Assembly (NCBI GenBank): GCA_005799495.1
Contig: SYGP01000022.1
Coordinates: 1-42,810 of the forward strand
Source: Planctomycetia bacterium
GTDB taxonomy: Bacteria; Planctomycetota; Phycisphaerae; Phycisphaerales; SM1A02
Direction of reading: 5' to 3'
DNA length: 42,810 nt
In this document: positions 7,900-17,145 of the stretch, in pieces
Layout: each line of letters starts with the position of its first letter
How positions within the stretch are numbered: the stretch's first letter is position 1
Program-made: the position numbers and the translations under genes
Notes under the pieces: generated by a model
Told to the model about the DNA's origin: nothing
Database searches by the model: none
What the model saw: only the letters and a program-made list of their open reading frames with translations

Positions 7900-10782
7900 A
7901 TGGAAGTGCCCAAGCCGGTCCTGACTCCTGCGCTGCGCTGGCTGGTGCGCTCCCTGATGGTTGGTTTCGCGCTGCTTGGTGTGAATTCTGCGTATCTCTT
8001 CAGTGTTTCGACGGCAGGGAGCGTGACGGGCGAGGATCAGCAGACGGTCTTTTCGCTGTGGATGTTTCTCGTGCATGTCGTTGTCGGTCTCGCGCTGGCG
8101 ATTCCGTTCCTGTGGTTTGGCGTGCGGCACTTCGCGTTGTCGCGAACGCGTCCCAACCGCACGGCGCAGCGGCTTGGCATGACGGCGTTCATCGCCGGGA
8201 TCGCAACGGTCATCACGGGCATCTTGCTGCTGCGAGTTGATGGCTGGGAATTGCCAAGCGGCGCGCGCGAACTGCTGCCGCGCAGCGGCGTTGTCTGGAT
8301 GCATGTGATCGCGCCTGTGCTGCTCGTGTGGATGTTCCTTCTGCACCGCTTGGCGGGTCCGCGCATCCGCTGGCGGATGGGTGGCGGGCTGCTGCTGCTG
8401 GCGGTCTCGGCGGGCGGTGTCGGGTTCATCCTGCACGGGTCGCTCACGGGTCGGCAACGCGAGACGATGCCGGTGTCGGGTGCGCGCTACTTCGAACCAT
8501 CGCTCGCGCGCACGGACAGCGGCGGATTCATTCCCGCGTCGAGCCTGATGCAGAACGAGGAATGCCTGGTGTGCCATGCCGATGTGCACAGCGCATGGTC
8601 GCGGTCGGCACACGCCGCGAGTTCGTTCAACAATCCGCTGTATGCATTCAGCGTGCGCAAGACACGCGAGCATGCGATCGCGCACGATGGGTCGGTGCAG
8701 GACGCGCGGTTCTGCGCGGGCTGCCATGATCCAGTGCCGTTCTTCACGGGTGCGTTCGAGGATCCGAAGTGGGACGATCCGATGTACGACGCCGCGCATG
8801 ATCCCGTGGGTCGCGCGAGCATCACTTGCAATGCGTGCCACGCGATCACCGAGCTCGGGTCGCCGCGCGGCAATGCCGACTACGTGATCGGTCAGCCCGC
8901 GGAGTATCCCTTTGCGGGCAGCAGCAATCCGTTCTTGCGCTGGGTGAACCACCAACTGATTCGTGCGCGCCCCGCGCTGCACAAGCGCACATTCCTGAAG
9001 CCCGAGGTGCACCGCACGAGCGAATTCTGCGGCGCATGCCACAAGGTGCATCTGCCCGAGGCGCTGAACGACTACCGCTGGCTGCGCGGGCAGAACCACT
9101 ACGACTCGTTCCGCTTGAGCGGCGTGTCGGGGTTCGGTGCGCAGAGTTGGTACTACCCCGCGCGCGCCGAGACGAACTGCAACGGCTGTCACATGCCGGC
9201 GCAGCCGAGCGAAGATCCCGCCGCGAAGCCGCGCGGCGCGGATGGTGCGCTTGCGGTGCTCGGTCATGGGTTCCACGCCGCGAATCCTGCGACGCCTGTC
9301 CTGTCGGAGCTGTGCGACCTTGACGAGGTACTGCCTGCGTGCGAAGCGTTCAACGAGGGTGTGATGCGAGTGGATCTCTTTGGCATTCGCGATGGCGGCG
9401 AGATCGATGGTGCGCTGACCGCACCGCTCGCCGCGGAGGGGCCGACGCTCGTGCGCGGTCGCCGCTACCTGCTCGAGACGGTGGTGCGAACGCTGCGCAT
9501 GGGCCATGAGTTCACGCAGGGCACGGCGGACAGCAATGAAGTGTGGCTTGATGTGGAGGTGCAAAGCGCGGGGCGGTCGGTGGCGCGATCTGGCGGCATC
9601 GATGAACGCAGGCGCGTCGACCCCTGGAGCAAGTTCCTGAATGCGTATGTGATCGACCGCGATGGCAATCGCATCGAACAGCGCAATCCAGAGGACATCT
9701 TCGTGACCCTCTACAACCATCAGGTACCGCCCGGCGCGGCGGACCTGACGCACTATTCCTTTGAGGTACCGAAGGATGCGGGGGATTCGCTGCGCGTGCG
9801 CGTCGCGCTGCGCTACCGAAAGTTCGATGCCACCTATTGGCGAGCGGTGTATGGCGGTGAATCGATCAATCCACTTCCTGCGATGACGCTCGCAAGCGAT
9901 GAGGTGACATTCGCCGTGGCGGATGCGCCGACGGATGCGATGGTCGGTGGCGTGGCGCCGACTGAGGAGGCATTCCCCGAGTGGCAGCGCTGGCATGACT
10001 ACGGGATCGGTTTGTTTCGTCAGGGAGAGCGCGGTGGATCGAAGGGCGATTTGCGTCAGGCGGATGCGGCGTTCGCCGAGGTGGAGCGTCTTGGGCGCGT
10101 AGAAGGAACGCTCGCGCGCGGGCGCGTGGCGCTGCGCGAGGGTCGGCTCGACGATGCGGCGTCGCTGCTTCGCGCTGCGTCCGCTGCGGAGAAGCCCGCC
10201 TACCCATGGTCGGTGCACTGGTTCAGCGCGCTGGTGAACCGCCAGCAGGGAGCGCTGGCGGCGGCGCGCGCGGACCTCGAGTCACTTGTGCGTTCTGCCT
10301 ATCCGCTGGCGATTGAACGCGGCTTCGACTTCGCGAAGGATGACCGCGTCCTCATCGAACTTGGGAATGTGCTGCTTGAACAGGCGACTGCGGCTGAGCG
10401 CGGCGGCGGTGATTCGCCGCAAGCGCTCCGTCAGCGCGCGCTCGAACTCGCCGACCGTGCGCTGGCGCTCGATCCCGAGAGCGTTCCCGCGTGGTATCTG
10501 CGTGCGCAGGCGGCGCGTGGTCTTGGGGATGACGCGACTGCGGACCGCGCGCTCGAGCGACACGGGTTCTTCAAGATCGATGACAACGCGCGCGACCGTG
10601 CCGTGCGGCTGGCGCGTGAGCGTGACGCCGCTGCGAATCATGCCTCGGAGGCGATCGTGATCTACGACCTGCAGCGCGCGGGTCGCCCAGAGGGATCGAT
10701 CGCGGAAATGCCGCGAACGAGCCGCGCGGATGCATCCATGGATGGACAGCGATCGGAACTGCATGGCGCGGCGCACAAGTGA
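7900..10782 (+). CDS. Membrane-anchored pentaheme cytochrome c with C-terminal TPR
   Basis: 960 residues. The N-terminal 180 residues form about five membrane helices (roughly 13-36, 51-74, 95-112, 131-150, 160-179), placing the rest outside the cytoplasmic membrane. Five CXXCH heme c motifs follow: CLVCH (C222), CAGCH (C272), CNACH (C310), CGACH (C377) and CNGCH (C427). After a beta-rich stretch, about residues 700-920 look like TPR helices. Histidines H59 and H77 in or next to helix 2, and H135 and H149 in helix 4, are spaced so that they could bind two b-type hemes, as in quinol-oxidising cytochrome b subunits; this is inference. The arrangement suggests electron transfer between the quinone pool and a periplasmic partner. 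Its 3' end overlaps the CRTAC1-like gene by 20 bases. Confidence 0.8.
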   Translation: MEVPKPVLTPALRWLVRSLMVGFALLGVNSAYLFSVSTAGSVTGEDQQTVFSLWMFLVHVVVGLALAIPFLWFGVRHFALSRTRPNRTAQRLGMTAFIAGIATVITGILLLRVDGWELPSGARELLPRSGVVWMHVIAPVLLVWMFLLHRLAGPRIRWRMGGGLLLLAVSAGGVGFILHGSLTGRQRETMPVSGARYFEPSLARTDSGGFIPASSLMQNEECLVCHADVHSAWSRSAHAASSFNNPLYAFSVRKTREHAIAHDGSVQDARFCAGCHDPVPFFTGAFEDPKWDDPMYDAAHDPVGRASITCNACHAITELGSPRGNADYVIGQPAEYPFAGSSNPFLRWVNHQLIRARPALHKRTFLKPEVHRTSEFCGACHKVHLPEALNDYRWLRGQNHYDSFRLSGVSGFGAQSWYYPARAETNCNGCHMPAQPSEDPAAKPRGADGALAVLGHGFHAANPATPVLSELCDLDEVLPACEAFNEGVMRVDLFGIRDGGEIDGALTAPLAAEGPTLVRGRRYLLETVVRTLRMGHEFTQGTADSNEVWLDVEVQSAGRSVARSGGIDERRRVDPWSKFLNAYVIDRDGNRIEQRNPEDIFVTLYNHQVPPGAADLTHYSFEVPKDAGDSLRVRVALRYRKFDATYWRAVYGGESINPLPAMTLASDEVTFAVADAPTDAMVGGVAPTEEAFPEWQRWHDYGIGLFRQGERGGSKGDLRQADAAFAEVERLGRVEGTLARGRVALREGRLDDAASLLRAASAAEKPAYPWSVHWFSALVNRQQGALAAARADLESLVRSAYPLAIERGFDFAKDDRVLIELGNVLLEQATAAERGGGDSPQALRQRALELADRALALDPESVPAWYLRAQAARGLGDDATADRALERHGFFKIDDNARDRAVRLARERDAAANHASEAIVIYDLQRAGRPEGSIAEMPRTSRADASMDGQRSELHGAAHK

Positions 10783-12661
10783 TGACGAACGGCGGATGCA
10801 GCGTGCGTTCACCCGCTCGGTGGCGATCGTCGTGGCTGGCGCGGCGGTGGCCGGTGGCGGATGGCTGCTGCTGACGATGCCGAATCCGCGGCGGGCCGAT
10901 GCAACAAAGCCGATCGGACCGGTCGATGCGGCTGCACCGCGGACGCAGCGCGAGCAGACAATGCCTGACCTGCCGTTCACGGATGTCGCGCTCGCGGCTG
11001 GTGTCGACTTCGTGCACACCACGGGTGCGAAGGGCGACAAGCTGCTGCCAGAGACGATGGTCGGCGGCGTGGCGGTGTTCGATGCCGATGCGGACGGCAG
11101 GCTGGATCTGCTGTTCGTGCGCGGCTGCGCGTGGACGGGTGCTGCGTTCGAGTCGCCGCCGAAGTCGGGCGAGTCGAGCGTGGTTCTTTACTTGAATGAG
11201 ACGGATCCGCGCGCGCCGCGCGACTGGTCATTCCGCCGCGCCGATGGGTGCGGGCTGGACTGCGATGTCTACGGCATGGGCGTGGCCATCGGCGACTACG
11301 ACGCAGACGGTCGCGAGGATGTGTATGTCACGGGGGTCGGGCGCAACATTCTTTTTCGGAATGAGACGCCCGCGAACGCGCCAGGGGCGCGCGCGGCGCC
11401 GCGCTTTCGCGATACGACTGCCGCGGCTGCTGCAGACCCGCTGTGCGATCATCCGCGCTGGGGCACTTCCGCAGGGTTCTTCGATGCCGATGGCGATGGC
11501 GATCTCGACCTGCTCGTTGCCAACTATGTGCGGTGGTCGCCGACCATCGACCGTGCGGTCGACTACCGCCTTGCGGGAATCGGACGCGCGTACGGTCCGC
11601 CCACGGGATTCGAGGGGGAAGATCCACTGTTCCTTCGCAACCGAGGCGACGGCACCTTCGAGAACGCAACCACGGACGCGGGATTCTCTTCGCGCACGAC
11701 ACTGGGTCGACCGGCGGACAAGGCGCTTGGACTTTGTTTCATCGAACCGCAAGTGGACGGTGTGCTCGATGTCGTGATCGCCAACGACACCGTTGCCAAC
11801 AGGCTTTTCGTTCGTGGCGGCGGGGGGGTTTTCACCGATCGGTCCACGGCCAGCGGCATCGCCTACGACCGCAACGGCGCTGCGACGGGCGCGATGGGCA
11901 TCGACAGTGCATGGCTGCGCGCAGGCGCGGACCCGGCGGGCGACGATCTCGCCGTCGCGATCGGCAACTTCGCGAATGAACCGGACTCGCTGTACATCGC
12001 GCGCGGGCGTTCCCTGCAGTTTTCCGATGACGCCGTTGTCGAAGGGCTCGCCGCACCGACGCGGCTTGTGCTCACCTTTGGACTGGTGTTCGTGGACCTC
12101 GACCTCGACGGCCGCGCGGACATTGCTCAAGCGAACGGTCACATCGAGGATGACATCGCCCGAATCCAGCCGTCGCAGACGCACGCGCAGCGCGGGCAGG
12201 TGTTCCTCAACCAAGGGGGCGCGGCGCCGTGCCTGGTCGAGGTGCCGCCTGCGCGGCTGGGCGCCGTGGCGGACAAGCGGGTCGGGCGTGGGCTTGTCTT
12301 CGGCGACATGGACGGCGATGGCGATGCCGATCTGGTGATGACGCAGGCTGGCGGCCGCGTTGCACTGCTGCGAAACGATCAGGCCACGGCGAACCACTGG
12401 CTGGCGATTCGCCCGCGCTGCAGTTCAGCGAAGTGGATCGGCGCGACCGTCGAGATCGAGCATGACGGTCGGTCGCAGCGGCATCTGCTGACCCCCACGC
12501 GCAGTTACCTCTCGCAGAGTGCAGGTCCACTCCTCATCGGACTTGGAAGCAGCACATCCATTCAGCGCATGCAGATCCGCTGGGGGGATGGTCGCGTGCA
12601 GCCGATCACGGTTGACGGCGTCAACCGAGTCATCGACGTGACGCCGATCGATCGCCCGTGA
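10763..12661 (+). CDS. CRTAC1-like FG-GAP and ASPIC/UnbV protein, copy A
   Basis: 632 residues from ATG 10763; an alternative start is ATG 10796. A single hydrophobic segment (about residues 15-37) acts as signal anchor. At least five FG-GAP calcium-type motifs (DADADGRLD, DYDADGRED, DADGDGDLD, DLDLDGRAD, DMDGDGDAD) form a predicted beta-propeller, followed by an ASPIC/UnbV domain near the C-terminus (GATVEIEHDG to IRWGDGRVQPITV). CRTAC1 names a vertebrate secreted protein with the same domains; the bacterial relatives have no established activity. It is the last gene of the operon that starts with ferredoxin and is a paralogue by architecture of the protein at 18024-19727. The next gene, convergent, ends 16 bases away. 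Confidence 0.82.
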   Translation: MARRTSDDERRMQRAFTRSVAIVVAGAAVAGGGWLLLTMPNPRRADATKPIGPVDAAAPRTQREQTMPDLPFTDVALAAGVDFVHTTGAKGDKLLPETMVGGVAVFDADADGRLDLLFVRGCAWTGAAFESPPKSGESSVVLYLNETDPRAPRDWSFRRADGCGLDCDVYGMGVAIGDYDADGREDVYVTGVGRNILFRNETPANAPGARAAPRFRDTTAAAAADPLCDHPRWGTSAGFFDADGDGDLDLLVANYVRWSPTIDRAVDYRLAGIGRAYGPPTGFEGEDPLFLRNRGDGTFENATTDAGFSSRTTLGRPADKALGLCFIEPQVDGVLDVVIANDTVANRLFVRGGGGVFTDRSTASGIAYDRNGAATGAMGIDSAWLRAGADPAGDDLAVAIGNFANEPDSLYIARGRSLQFSDDAVVEGLAAPTRLVLTFGLVFVDLDLDGRADIAQANGHIEDDIARIQPSQTHAQRGQVFLNQGGAAPCLVEVPPARLGAVADKRVGRGLVFGDMDGDGDADLVMTQAGGRVALLRNDQATANHWLAIRPRCSSAKWIGATVEIEHDGRSQRHLLTPTRSYLSQSAGPLLIGLGSSTSIQRMQIRWGDGRVQPITVDGVNRVIDVTPIDRP

Positions 12662-12677
12662 ACCGAAGGGCGCTGAC

Positions 12678-15215
12678 TCAGGAGCAGTTGCCCCAAGCAC
12701 TCAGCAGCATCGCCATGTCGCTTCCGTCGGTGGTGCCATTGCCGTCCAAGTCGGTCATGCCAGCCTGACCCCAAGCAGACAAGGTCATCGCGAGGTCGCC
12801 ACCATCGGTGCTGCCATTGCCGTCGATGTCGGTTGGGCAAGGGGAGGTGCACTCGGTGCGGGTGATGCGCAGATCGTCGAAGCCACCTTCGAGAGTGCTG
12901 GCTGTCCCCTGATCGGCGATTGCAAGGCGCAGTCGGAACGACTGACCAGGTTGCGCCGCATCGCTGAGCAACTTGACTCTCTGCTGCCACTGACCGGAGT
13001 TCGAAGCGTCCCGTTCCAGCAGCGTCCACGGCCCGTTGTCGACGGAAACCTGAACCTCAAACGGGTCGGGCGCGGTGGTTGTCGAGCAGAAGTACCACTT
13101 CCAGTAGGAGATCTGCACATCTTGCCCAGCGGTGGTGAACGCCGGCGAGGTGAGATAGGCGTAGCCGCCGTCCACATCGTGCGCGCCTGCGGTCTGGCCA
13201 GATGTCGAGAGCTGCGTGACGAAGCACCGCACGCCTGGGGCGGATGTGTGATCGTCGGCTGGCTCGGTCTGGTTGCCCGCACTGACCGATCCAATTGGAT
13301 CACCGACCTGCCATCCGCCTGAAGTCAGCGCCGCATCGGCCGATGCCGTCCAGCCTGCGGTCGACCCTTCGAAGGTCTCGTCCGCGATGACGATGGTTCC
13401 AGAGATGGTGTCGACTGAATAGAAGAGCGACGGTGCGCCCGACGGCGAGTTGACCACTGGGTTGCCGGCGGTCGATGAAGTCGCGGTCAGGTAGTAGTCC
13501 AACTGCTGGGAGCAGGTCGTTGCCGGGAGGCGCGCCGTGTAGGAGCCAGCGGTCGATCCAGCGATCAGCGGCGTCGAAGTCCAAGCGCCGGCGTTCACCC
13601 GCGTCACAAGTTGTGCGGAGCCCGCCACGATGGTTCCTGTGTTCGCAGTGATCGTCACTGGGAAATCGGTGGTCTGACCCTGCTGCACGGTGGACGGACG
13701 ACCCGATGGGAACGCATAGGTGAGGGGAACGGGCGGGTTGTTGATGAACACCTTCAGTCCGGCGCAGCCGCCCGTGACCATGTCAGGCCACTGGTCGCCG
13801 TTGATGTCGAACACCGCGACATCGAAGAGGTTCGACAGCTCGGCGGTGGTCAGGATCAGCCCGTCTTCGACGAGCAGGGCGCTCGTGGTGCCAGTGTTCT
13901 TGTAGATCTTCGTGCGGCGGCCCGACGATGGGCAGAACGGCCCAAGATCCGCATCGATGTCCGTGACGATGACATCATTCCTGCCGTCTCGGTTCAGGTC
14001 GGCGATGGAGATCGTGTTGCCGAACTCGCTCGGTGAACCTGCGATGACATTGATCGAGAAGTTGGGCTGTCCCGTGCCGTCGTTGCCGGTGTTGAGGCAG
14101 TAACGATCCTGACCGTCGTCGGCGATCACGAAGTCAAGCCGCCCGTTGTTGTCGAGGTCGCCGACATTCATGCCGTAGGGGGCGAGTCCCGGGTACACCG
14201 ACTTCAGGGACCAGGTCTGCCCAGGACCCGACGAGCCGGTTCGGTTGGTGAGCACCGCAACATCCTGCCCGCCAGTGAGAGTATTGACTCGAATGACATC
14301 CTGGAGCCCGTCGAGGTTGAAGTCGCCAGGCATGCACATGTTGCCGAACGCCGCCGCCAACTGCGTCGAGGTCATCTTGGTGGTCGTCGTGTCGTAGAAG
14401 TAACCGGGGCCAGGTCCGCCCGAGGTGTTCCCCCAGTTGTAAAGCAACTTGTTGTCGTAGTCCTTCGCCGGATCCTCGGCCGGTGACTGCTGGCACTCGC
14501 CCGCATCACTGGTGTCGCCGTCGTTGTTCATGTCGATGCAGATCGTGCCGCTCGTCTCGGGGGTGTCGTAATCGACGTAGTACAGGTCCACGAAGCCATC
14601 GCCGTTGTAATCGGCCACCGCCAGATCGCACAAGCGCGGGTTGGCGGCCGTTCCGTTCTTCGCAAAAAGCGTCGGGATGCGCGCGTCCTCGAAGCGGAAT
14701 CCGAGCCAATTGCCTTGCGCATCGTCACCGAGGTTGCGGTACACGCGCGGCTGACCAAGCATCGCGCTCACCGTGTCGGACATGGTCGTCGCGGTGATCA
14801 GGTCGACCCAGCCATCGTTGTCCACATCGAACGCTTCGACATCGCGGTCGTTCACCTCGTCCATCATGCCCTGCGATCCGGCCGCATCGGCAGCGGTGCC
14901 GTACAACTGGGTGCGGTCCGTCAACACGCCGTTCTCGTTCATGAGAATCAAGTCGCGGAAGAAGCCGCAGCCCGTGCATGTCGACTGGATGGAACCCGGG
15001 AACTTGCGCATGACCACGAGATCGATGTCACCGTCCTGATCGAAGTCCGCGAAGGCGAAGTCCTTCTCGATGTTGTCCTGTCCCGTCAAGGCAGCGGGGG
15101 CGGACAGGCGGGTCGCGGTCGCGTTGGTGAACGAGACCCACTGCGCCTGCGCGGTCGCTGCGATGCAGCCAAGCACGAGCGACAGGAGCGAGACGGAGTT
15201 GATGGAGTGCTTCAT
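12678..15215 (-). CDS. Secreted FG-GAP propeller protein with dockerin-like C-terminus
   Basis: 845 residues from ATG 15215, chosen because a signal peptide starts there (MKHSINSVSLLSLVLG, cleavage after AQA). About seven FG-GAP motifs (for example DFDQDGDID, DVDNDGWVD, DYNGDGFVD, DLDNNGRLD, DLNRDGRND) make a seven-bladed propeller over roughly residues 25-440. Next come an immunoglobulin-like stretch and a jelly-roll-like region (about 530-780), then two dockerin-like EF-hand repeats, DIDGNGSTDGGDLAMTLSAW and DLDGNGTTDGSDMAMLLSAW, bounded by cysteines. The tail probably sorts or anchors the protein at the cell surface. It lies 68 bases downstream of the di-heme oxidoreductase gene on the same strand, so the two are probably co-transcribed. 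Role unknown. Confidence 0.82.
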   Translation of the reverse strand: MKHSINSVSLLSLVLGCIAATAQAQWVSFTNATATRLSAPAALTGQDNIEKDFAFADFDQDGDIDLVVMRKFPGSIQSTCTGCGFFRDLILMNENGVLTDRTQLYGTAADAAGSQGMMDEVNDRDVEAFDVDNDGWVDLITATTMSDTVSAMLGQPRVYRNLGDDAQGNWLGFRFEDARIPTLFAKNGTAANPRLCDLAVADYNGDGFVDLYYVDYDTPETSGTICIDMNNDGDTSDAGECQQSPAEDPAKDYDNKLLYNWGNTSGGPGPGYFYDTTTTKMTSTQLAAAFGNMCMPGDFNLDGLQDVIRVNTLTGGQDVAVLTNRTGSSGPGQTWSLKSVYPGLAPYGMNVGDLDNNGRLDFVIADDGQDRYCLNTGNDGTGQPNFSINVIAGSPSEFGNTISIADLNRDGRNDVIVTDIDADLGPFCPSSGRRTKIYKNTGTTSALLVEDGLILTTAELSNLFDVAVFDINGDQWPDMVTGGCAGLKVFINNPPVPLTYAFPSGRPSTVQQGQTTDFPVTITANTGTIVAGSAQLVTRVNAGAWTSTPLIAGSTAGSYTARLPATTCSQQLDYYLTATSSTAGNPVVNSPSGAPSLFYSVDTISGTIVIADETFEGSTAGWTASADAALTSGGWQVGDPIGSVSAGNQTEPADDHTSAPGVRCFVTQLSTSGQTAGAHDVDGGYAYLTSPAFTTAGQDVQISYWKWYFCSTTTAPDPFEVQVSVDNGPWTLLERDASNSGQWQQRVKLLSDAAQPGQSFRLRLAIADQGTASTLEGGFDDLRITRTECTSPCPTDIDGNGSTDGGDLAMTLSAWGQAGMTDLDGNGTTDGSDMAMLLSAWGNCS

Positions 15216-15283
15216 AGTGGTTTGGGTACTGCGGTGGTGCTTCAGGTCTTGCAATGCGTGGGAGAGTGGTTGGTCTTCAAGCG

Positions 15284-16948
15284 TTACTGGCATGGACCCC
15301 ATGCGGCGAGCACGGCGGCAAGATCGATTCCGTTGGTGGAGCCGTCACCGTTGACATCGCCGATCCCAGGAGAACCCCACCCAGCGAGGACGAGTGTGAG
15401 ATCGGAGCCACCGACGCCGCCATCGTCGTCGATGTCTGCGGGGCAGTTCGTGCATTCATCGGGAATGCCGTCGTTGTTGGAATCCTGGCTTGTGCCAAGA
15501 GCAATGTCGCGCAAGTCGGCGAAGCCGTTGTTGTTGCAGTCTTCCGCATCGCCATCGAACGCGACAACGAAGAGGTCAACATCGGTGGCATTGACGACGC
15601 CGTTCTGATCAATGTCGCCCACGGCGCAGTCATCGTTCGGGTTGGTTGAACCCTGCGCAAGGCAAGTTCGCAGCGCGAAGAAGTCGGCGAGGTTCACATG
15701 CTCGTCGCCGTCGAAGTCGAACTCACGCCGACCGAGCGAACCGAGGAAGCTGACGAGTTGCGCCTGTTGCGCAGGGCTGAGGGCTTCCACCGCCGCAGCA
15801 CTCGCGGCGGCTTCTCCGAATGGTCCGTGGAGCGCCACGGCGCTGAGCACTCGGCTGGTGAATGCTCCGCCTGAGGCTGCGCCGTTGTGGAGCAACGGAT
15901 CACGGCGGCGAACTCCCCACAGCACGGGCGTCCGCATTTCCAACTCGCTGGCAGCGCCGTCGCTGATGCCGTCGGCGAGAAGCCCCATGTCATGCAGCAG
16001 GAAATCGGAGTATGGACGAATGGTCTTTCCGCGAATCGCATCCTCGAGCGACGCACTGGTCGAAGTCGAGAACTGCGCGACATGGCACTGCGCGCAGCCG
16101 ACCTGGTTGAAGATTGCCTCGCCAGCCATCCCGCTGCGCGGTGTCTGCGGCGGCGGCGCGAGGAAGCGCTGGAAGTCAGTCACGCGGTCGATGAAGCCGA
16201 GACCATCGGCATCCACCACATCTTCTGGGTCGGCAACATCGTCGCAGACCGCGAGGCGCGCAGTGTCCCCGTTCGGCGCGTTGTCCTCCGGCACGAAACG
16301 GTTGGTGAAGCCCATCTCGTTGCGCGCGGCATCGGCCGAGAAGGTGAGGACCGTCGCGACCTGCGCCTTCCACCCGAAGCGTCCAGCACGCAGCGGACTG
16401 CCCGCGGGATCCTCAAGCGCCGCAACCCAATGCACTCGCCCGCTGATCCCATCGCCGTTCACATCGTCGGCGTCGGCGTTTGCTGCAATCTGCGCATCGG
16501 GGATCGCCTCGACCAACCCGAACGCCATCGAACTGTTCGTCAGACGCGTGCGCACGATTGTCGCATCGGCCGGCACTGTTTCTGCGCAGAATCCGCTGAT
16601 GCTGAGCCCCTGGGCCAGCGACTGCGTTTCGCCTGGATACAGCATGAACACGCCCTTCTTCTCCATGCCGAAACGTGTGACCGAGATCGCTCCCCAACCG
16701 CCGAGCGGATTGGCGTGGCACGATCCACAGTTGCTCTTGTTCATGATCGGACCAAGTCCCTCTTCCATCCCGACCGGCGTGATGTAGAGCGCCTTGCCGA
16801 CTTCGAAGCGATCAAGTTGGGCGGCACTGAGACCGTTCAGCGGTGCGCCCATGGAGGGCTGCACTTCGGTGGAGCCAGCCGAAGCACTCCGTGGAAACGA
16901 GCAAAGGGCGATTGCGAGTCCGATTCGCCAGTCGGGCATCCGGTTCAT
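15284..16948 (-). CDS. Di-heme oxidoreductase of the DUF1111 (thiol oxidoreductase-like) family, dockerin-tailed
   Basis: 554 residues from ATG 16948, where a signal peptide begins (cleavage near ASA-G, residues 22-25). Two heme c motifs are CGSCH (C74-H78) and CAQCH (C285-H289); the conserved segments around them (GPIMNKSNCGSCH, MAGEAIFNQVGCAQCH) and the long domain between match the DUF1111 di-heme family. After about residue 400 come dockerin-like calcium repeats: first DFDGDEHVNLADF and DIDQNGVVNATDV, then the terminal pair DIDDDGGVGGSDLTLVLAGW and DVNGDGSTNGIDLAAVLAAW. Surface-displayed redox function is inferred. It heads a two-gene minus-strand unit with the FG-GAP protein and is divergent from the TPR lipoprotein. 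AGAAAGAGG lies about ten bases before the start. Confidence 0.85.
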   Translation of the reverse strand: MNRMPDWRIGLAIALCSFPRSASAGSTEVQPSMGAPLNGLSAAQLDRFEVGKALYITPVGMEEGLGPIMNKSNCGSCHANPLGGWGAISVTRFGMEKKGVFMLYPGETQSLAQGLSISGFCAETVPADATIVRTRLTNSSMAFGLVEAIPDAQIAANADADDVNGDGISGRVHWVAALEDPAGSPLRAGRFGWKAQVATVLTFSADAARNEMGFTNRFVPEDNAPNGDTARLAVCDDVADPEDVVDADGLGFIDRVTDFQRFLAPPPQTPRSGMAGEAIFNQVGCAQCHVAQFSTSTSASLEDAIRGKTIRPYSDFLLHDMGLLADGISDGAASELEMRTPVLWGVRRRDPLLHNGAASGGAFTSRVLSAVALHGPFGEAAASAAAVEALSPAQQAQLVSFLGSLGRREFDFDGDEHVNLADFFALRTCLAQGSTNPNDDCAVGDIDQNGVVNATDVDLFVVAFDGDAEDCNNNGFADLRDIALGTSQDSNNDGIPDECTNCPADIDDDGGVGGSDLTLVLAGWGSPGIGDVNGDGSTNGIDLAAVLAAWGPCQ

Positions 16949-16974
16949 CTCTTGAGCCTCTTTCTGTTCTGATC

Positions 16975-17005
16975 TCGAAGGCACGCCTCGCGGAGCGCCT
17001 TTCGA
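16975..17005. promoter_or_regulatory. Imperfect inverted repeat between divergent units
   Basis: TCGAAGGC at the left end mirrors GCCTTTCGA at the right end with one extra base, and the centre contains CTCGCGGAG. It sits 27 bases upstream of the di-heme oxidoreductase start and 141 bases before the TPR lipoprotein start. An operator or a leader hairpin is possible. The rest of this 197-base gap shows only the TATCAT element near the right-hand gene. Confidence 0.35.
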
Positions 17006-17132
17006 TGTCACACTTTCAGACCCACTCTCACATGCAAATGCGGGCCCCGAACCATCGGGTGGAACGCACTTGCCTTACAACAACTGTGAAATCTACGCCG
17101 CGACACGCATCGCGCCACTTGCCATGCAGCAT

Positions 17133-17138
17133 TATCAT
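17133..17138 (+). promoter_or_regulatory. Probable -10 element (TATCAT) for the TPR lipoprotein unit
   Basis: TATCAT is seven bases before ATG 17146. It fits the leaderless pattern seen at other unit heads and supports this start over longer in-frame extensions. Confidence 0.5.
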
Positions 17139-17145
17139 CAAAAGA

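Noticed and set aside
7351-10218. A 955-codon open frame on the minus strand opposite the cytochrome gene
   Set aside because: Arg/His/Ala-rich translation typical of antisense frames in GC-rich DNA; the opposite strand carries five CXXCH motifs and clear domains. The same applies to long frames at 22765-25320, 26808-29144 and 32207-34312.
10763-12661. Enediyne-type biosynthetic gene (UnbV)
   Set aside because: The UnbV name covers a domain common in propeller proteins; no polyketide synthase or other enediyne gene is nearby.
16843-17145. N-terminal extension of the TPR lipoprotein in the same frame
   Set aside because: The extension overlaps the divergent di-heme gene, has no signal peptide, and would bury the lipoprotein signal; ATG 17146 has TATCAT seven bases upstream.
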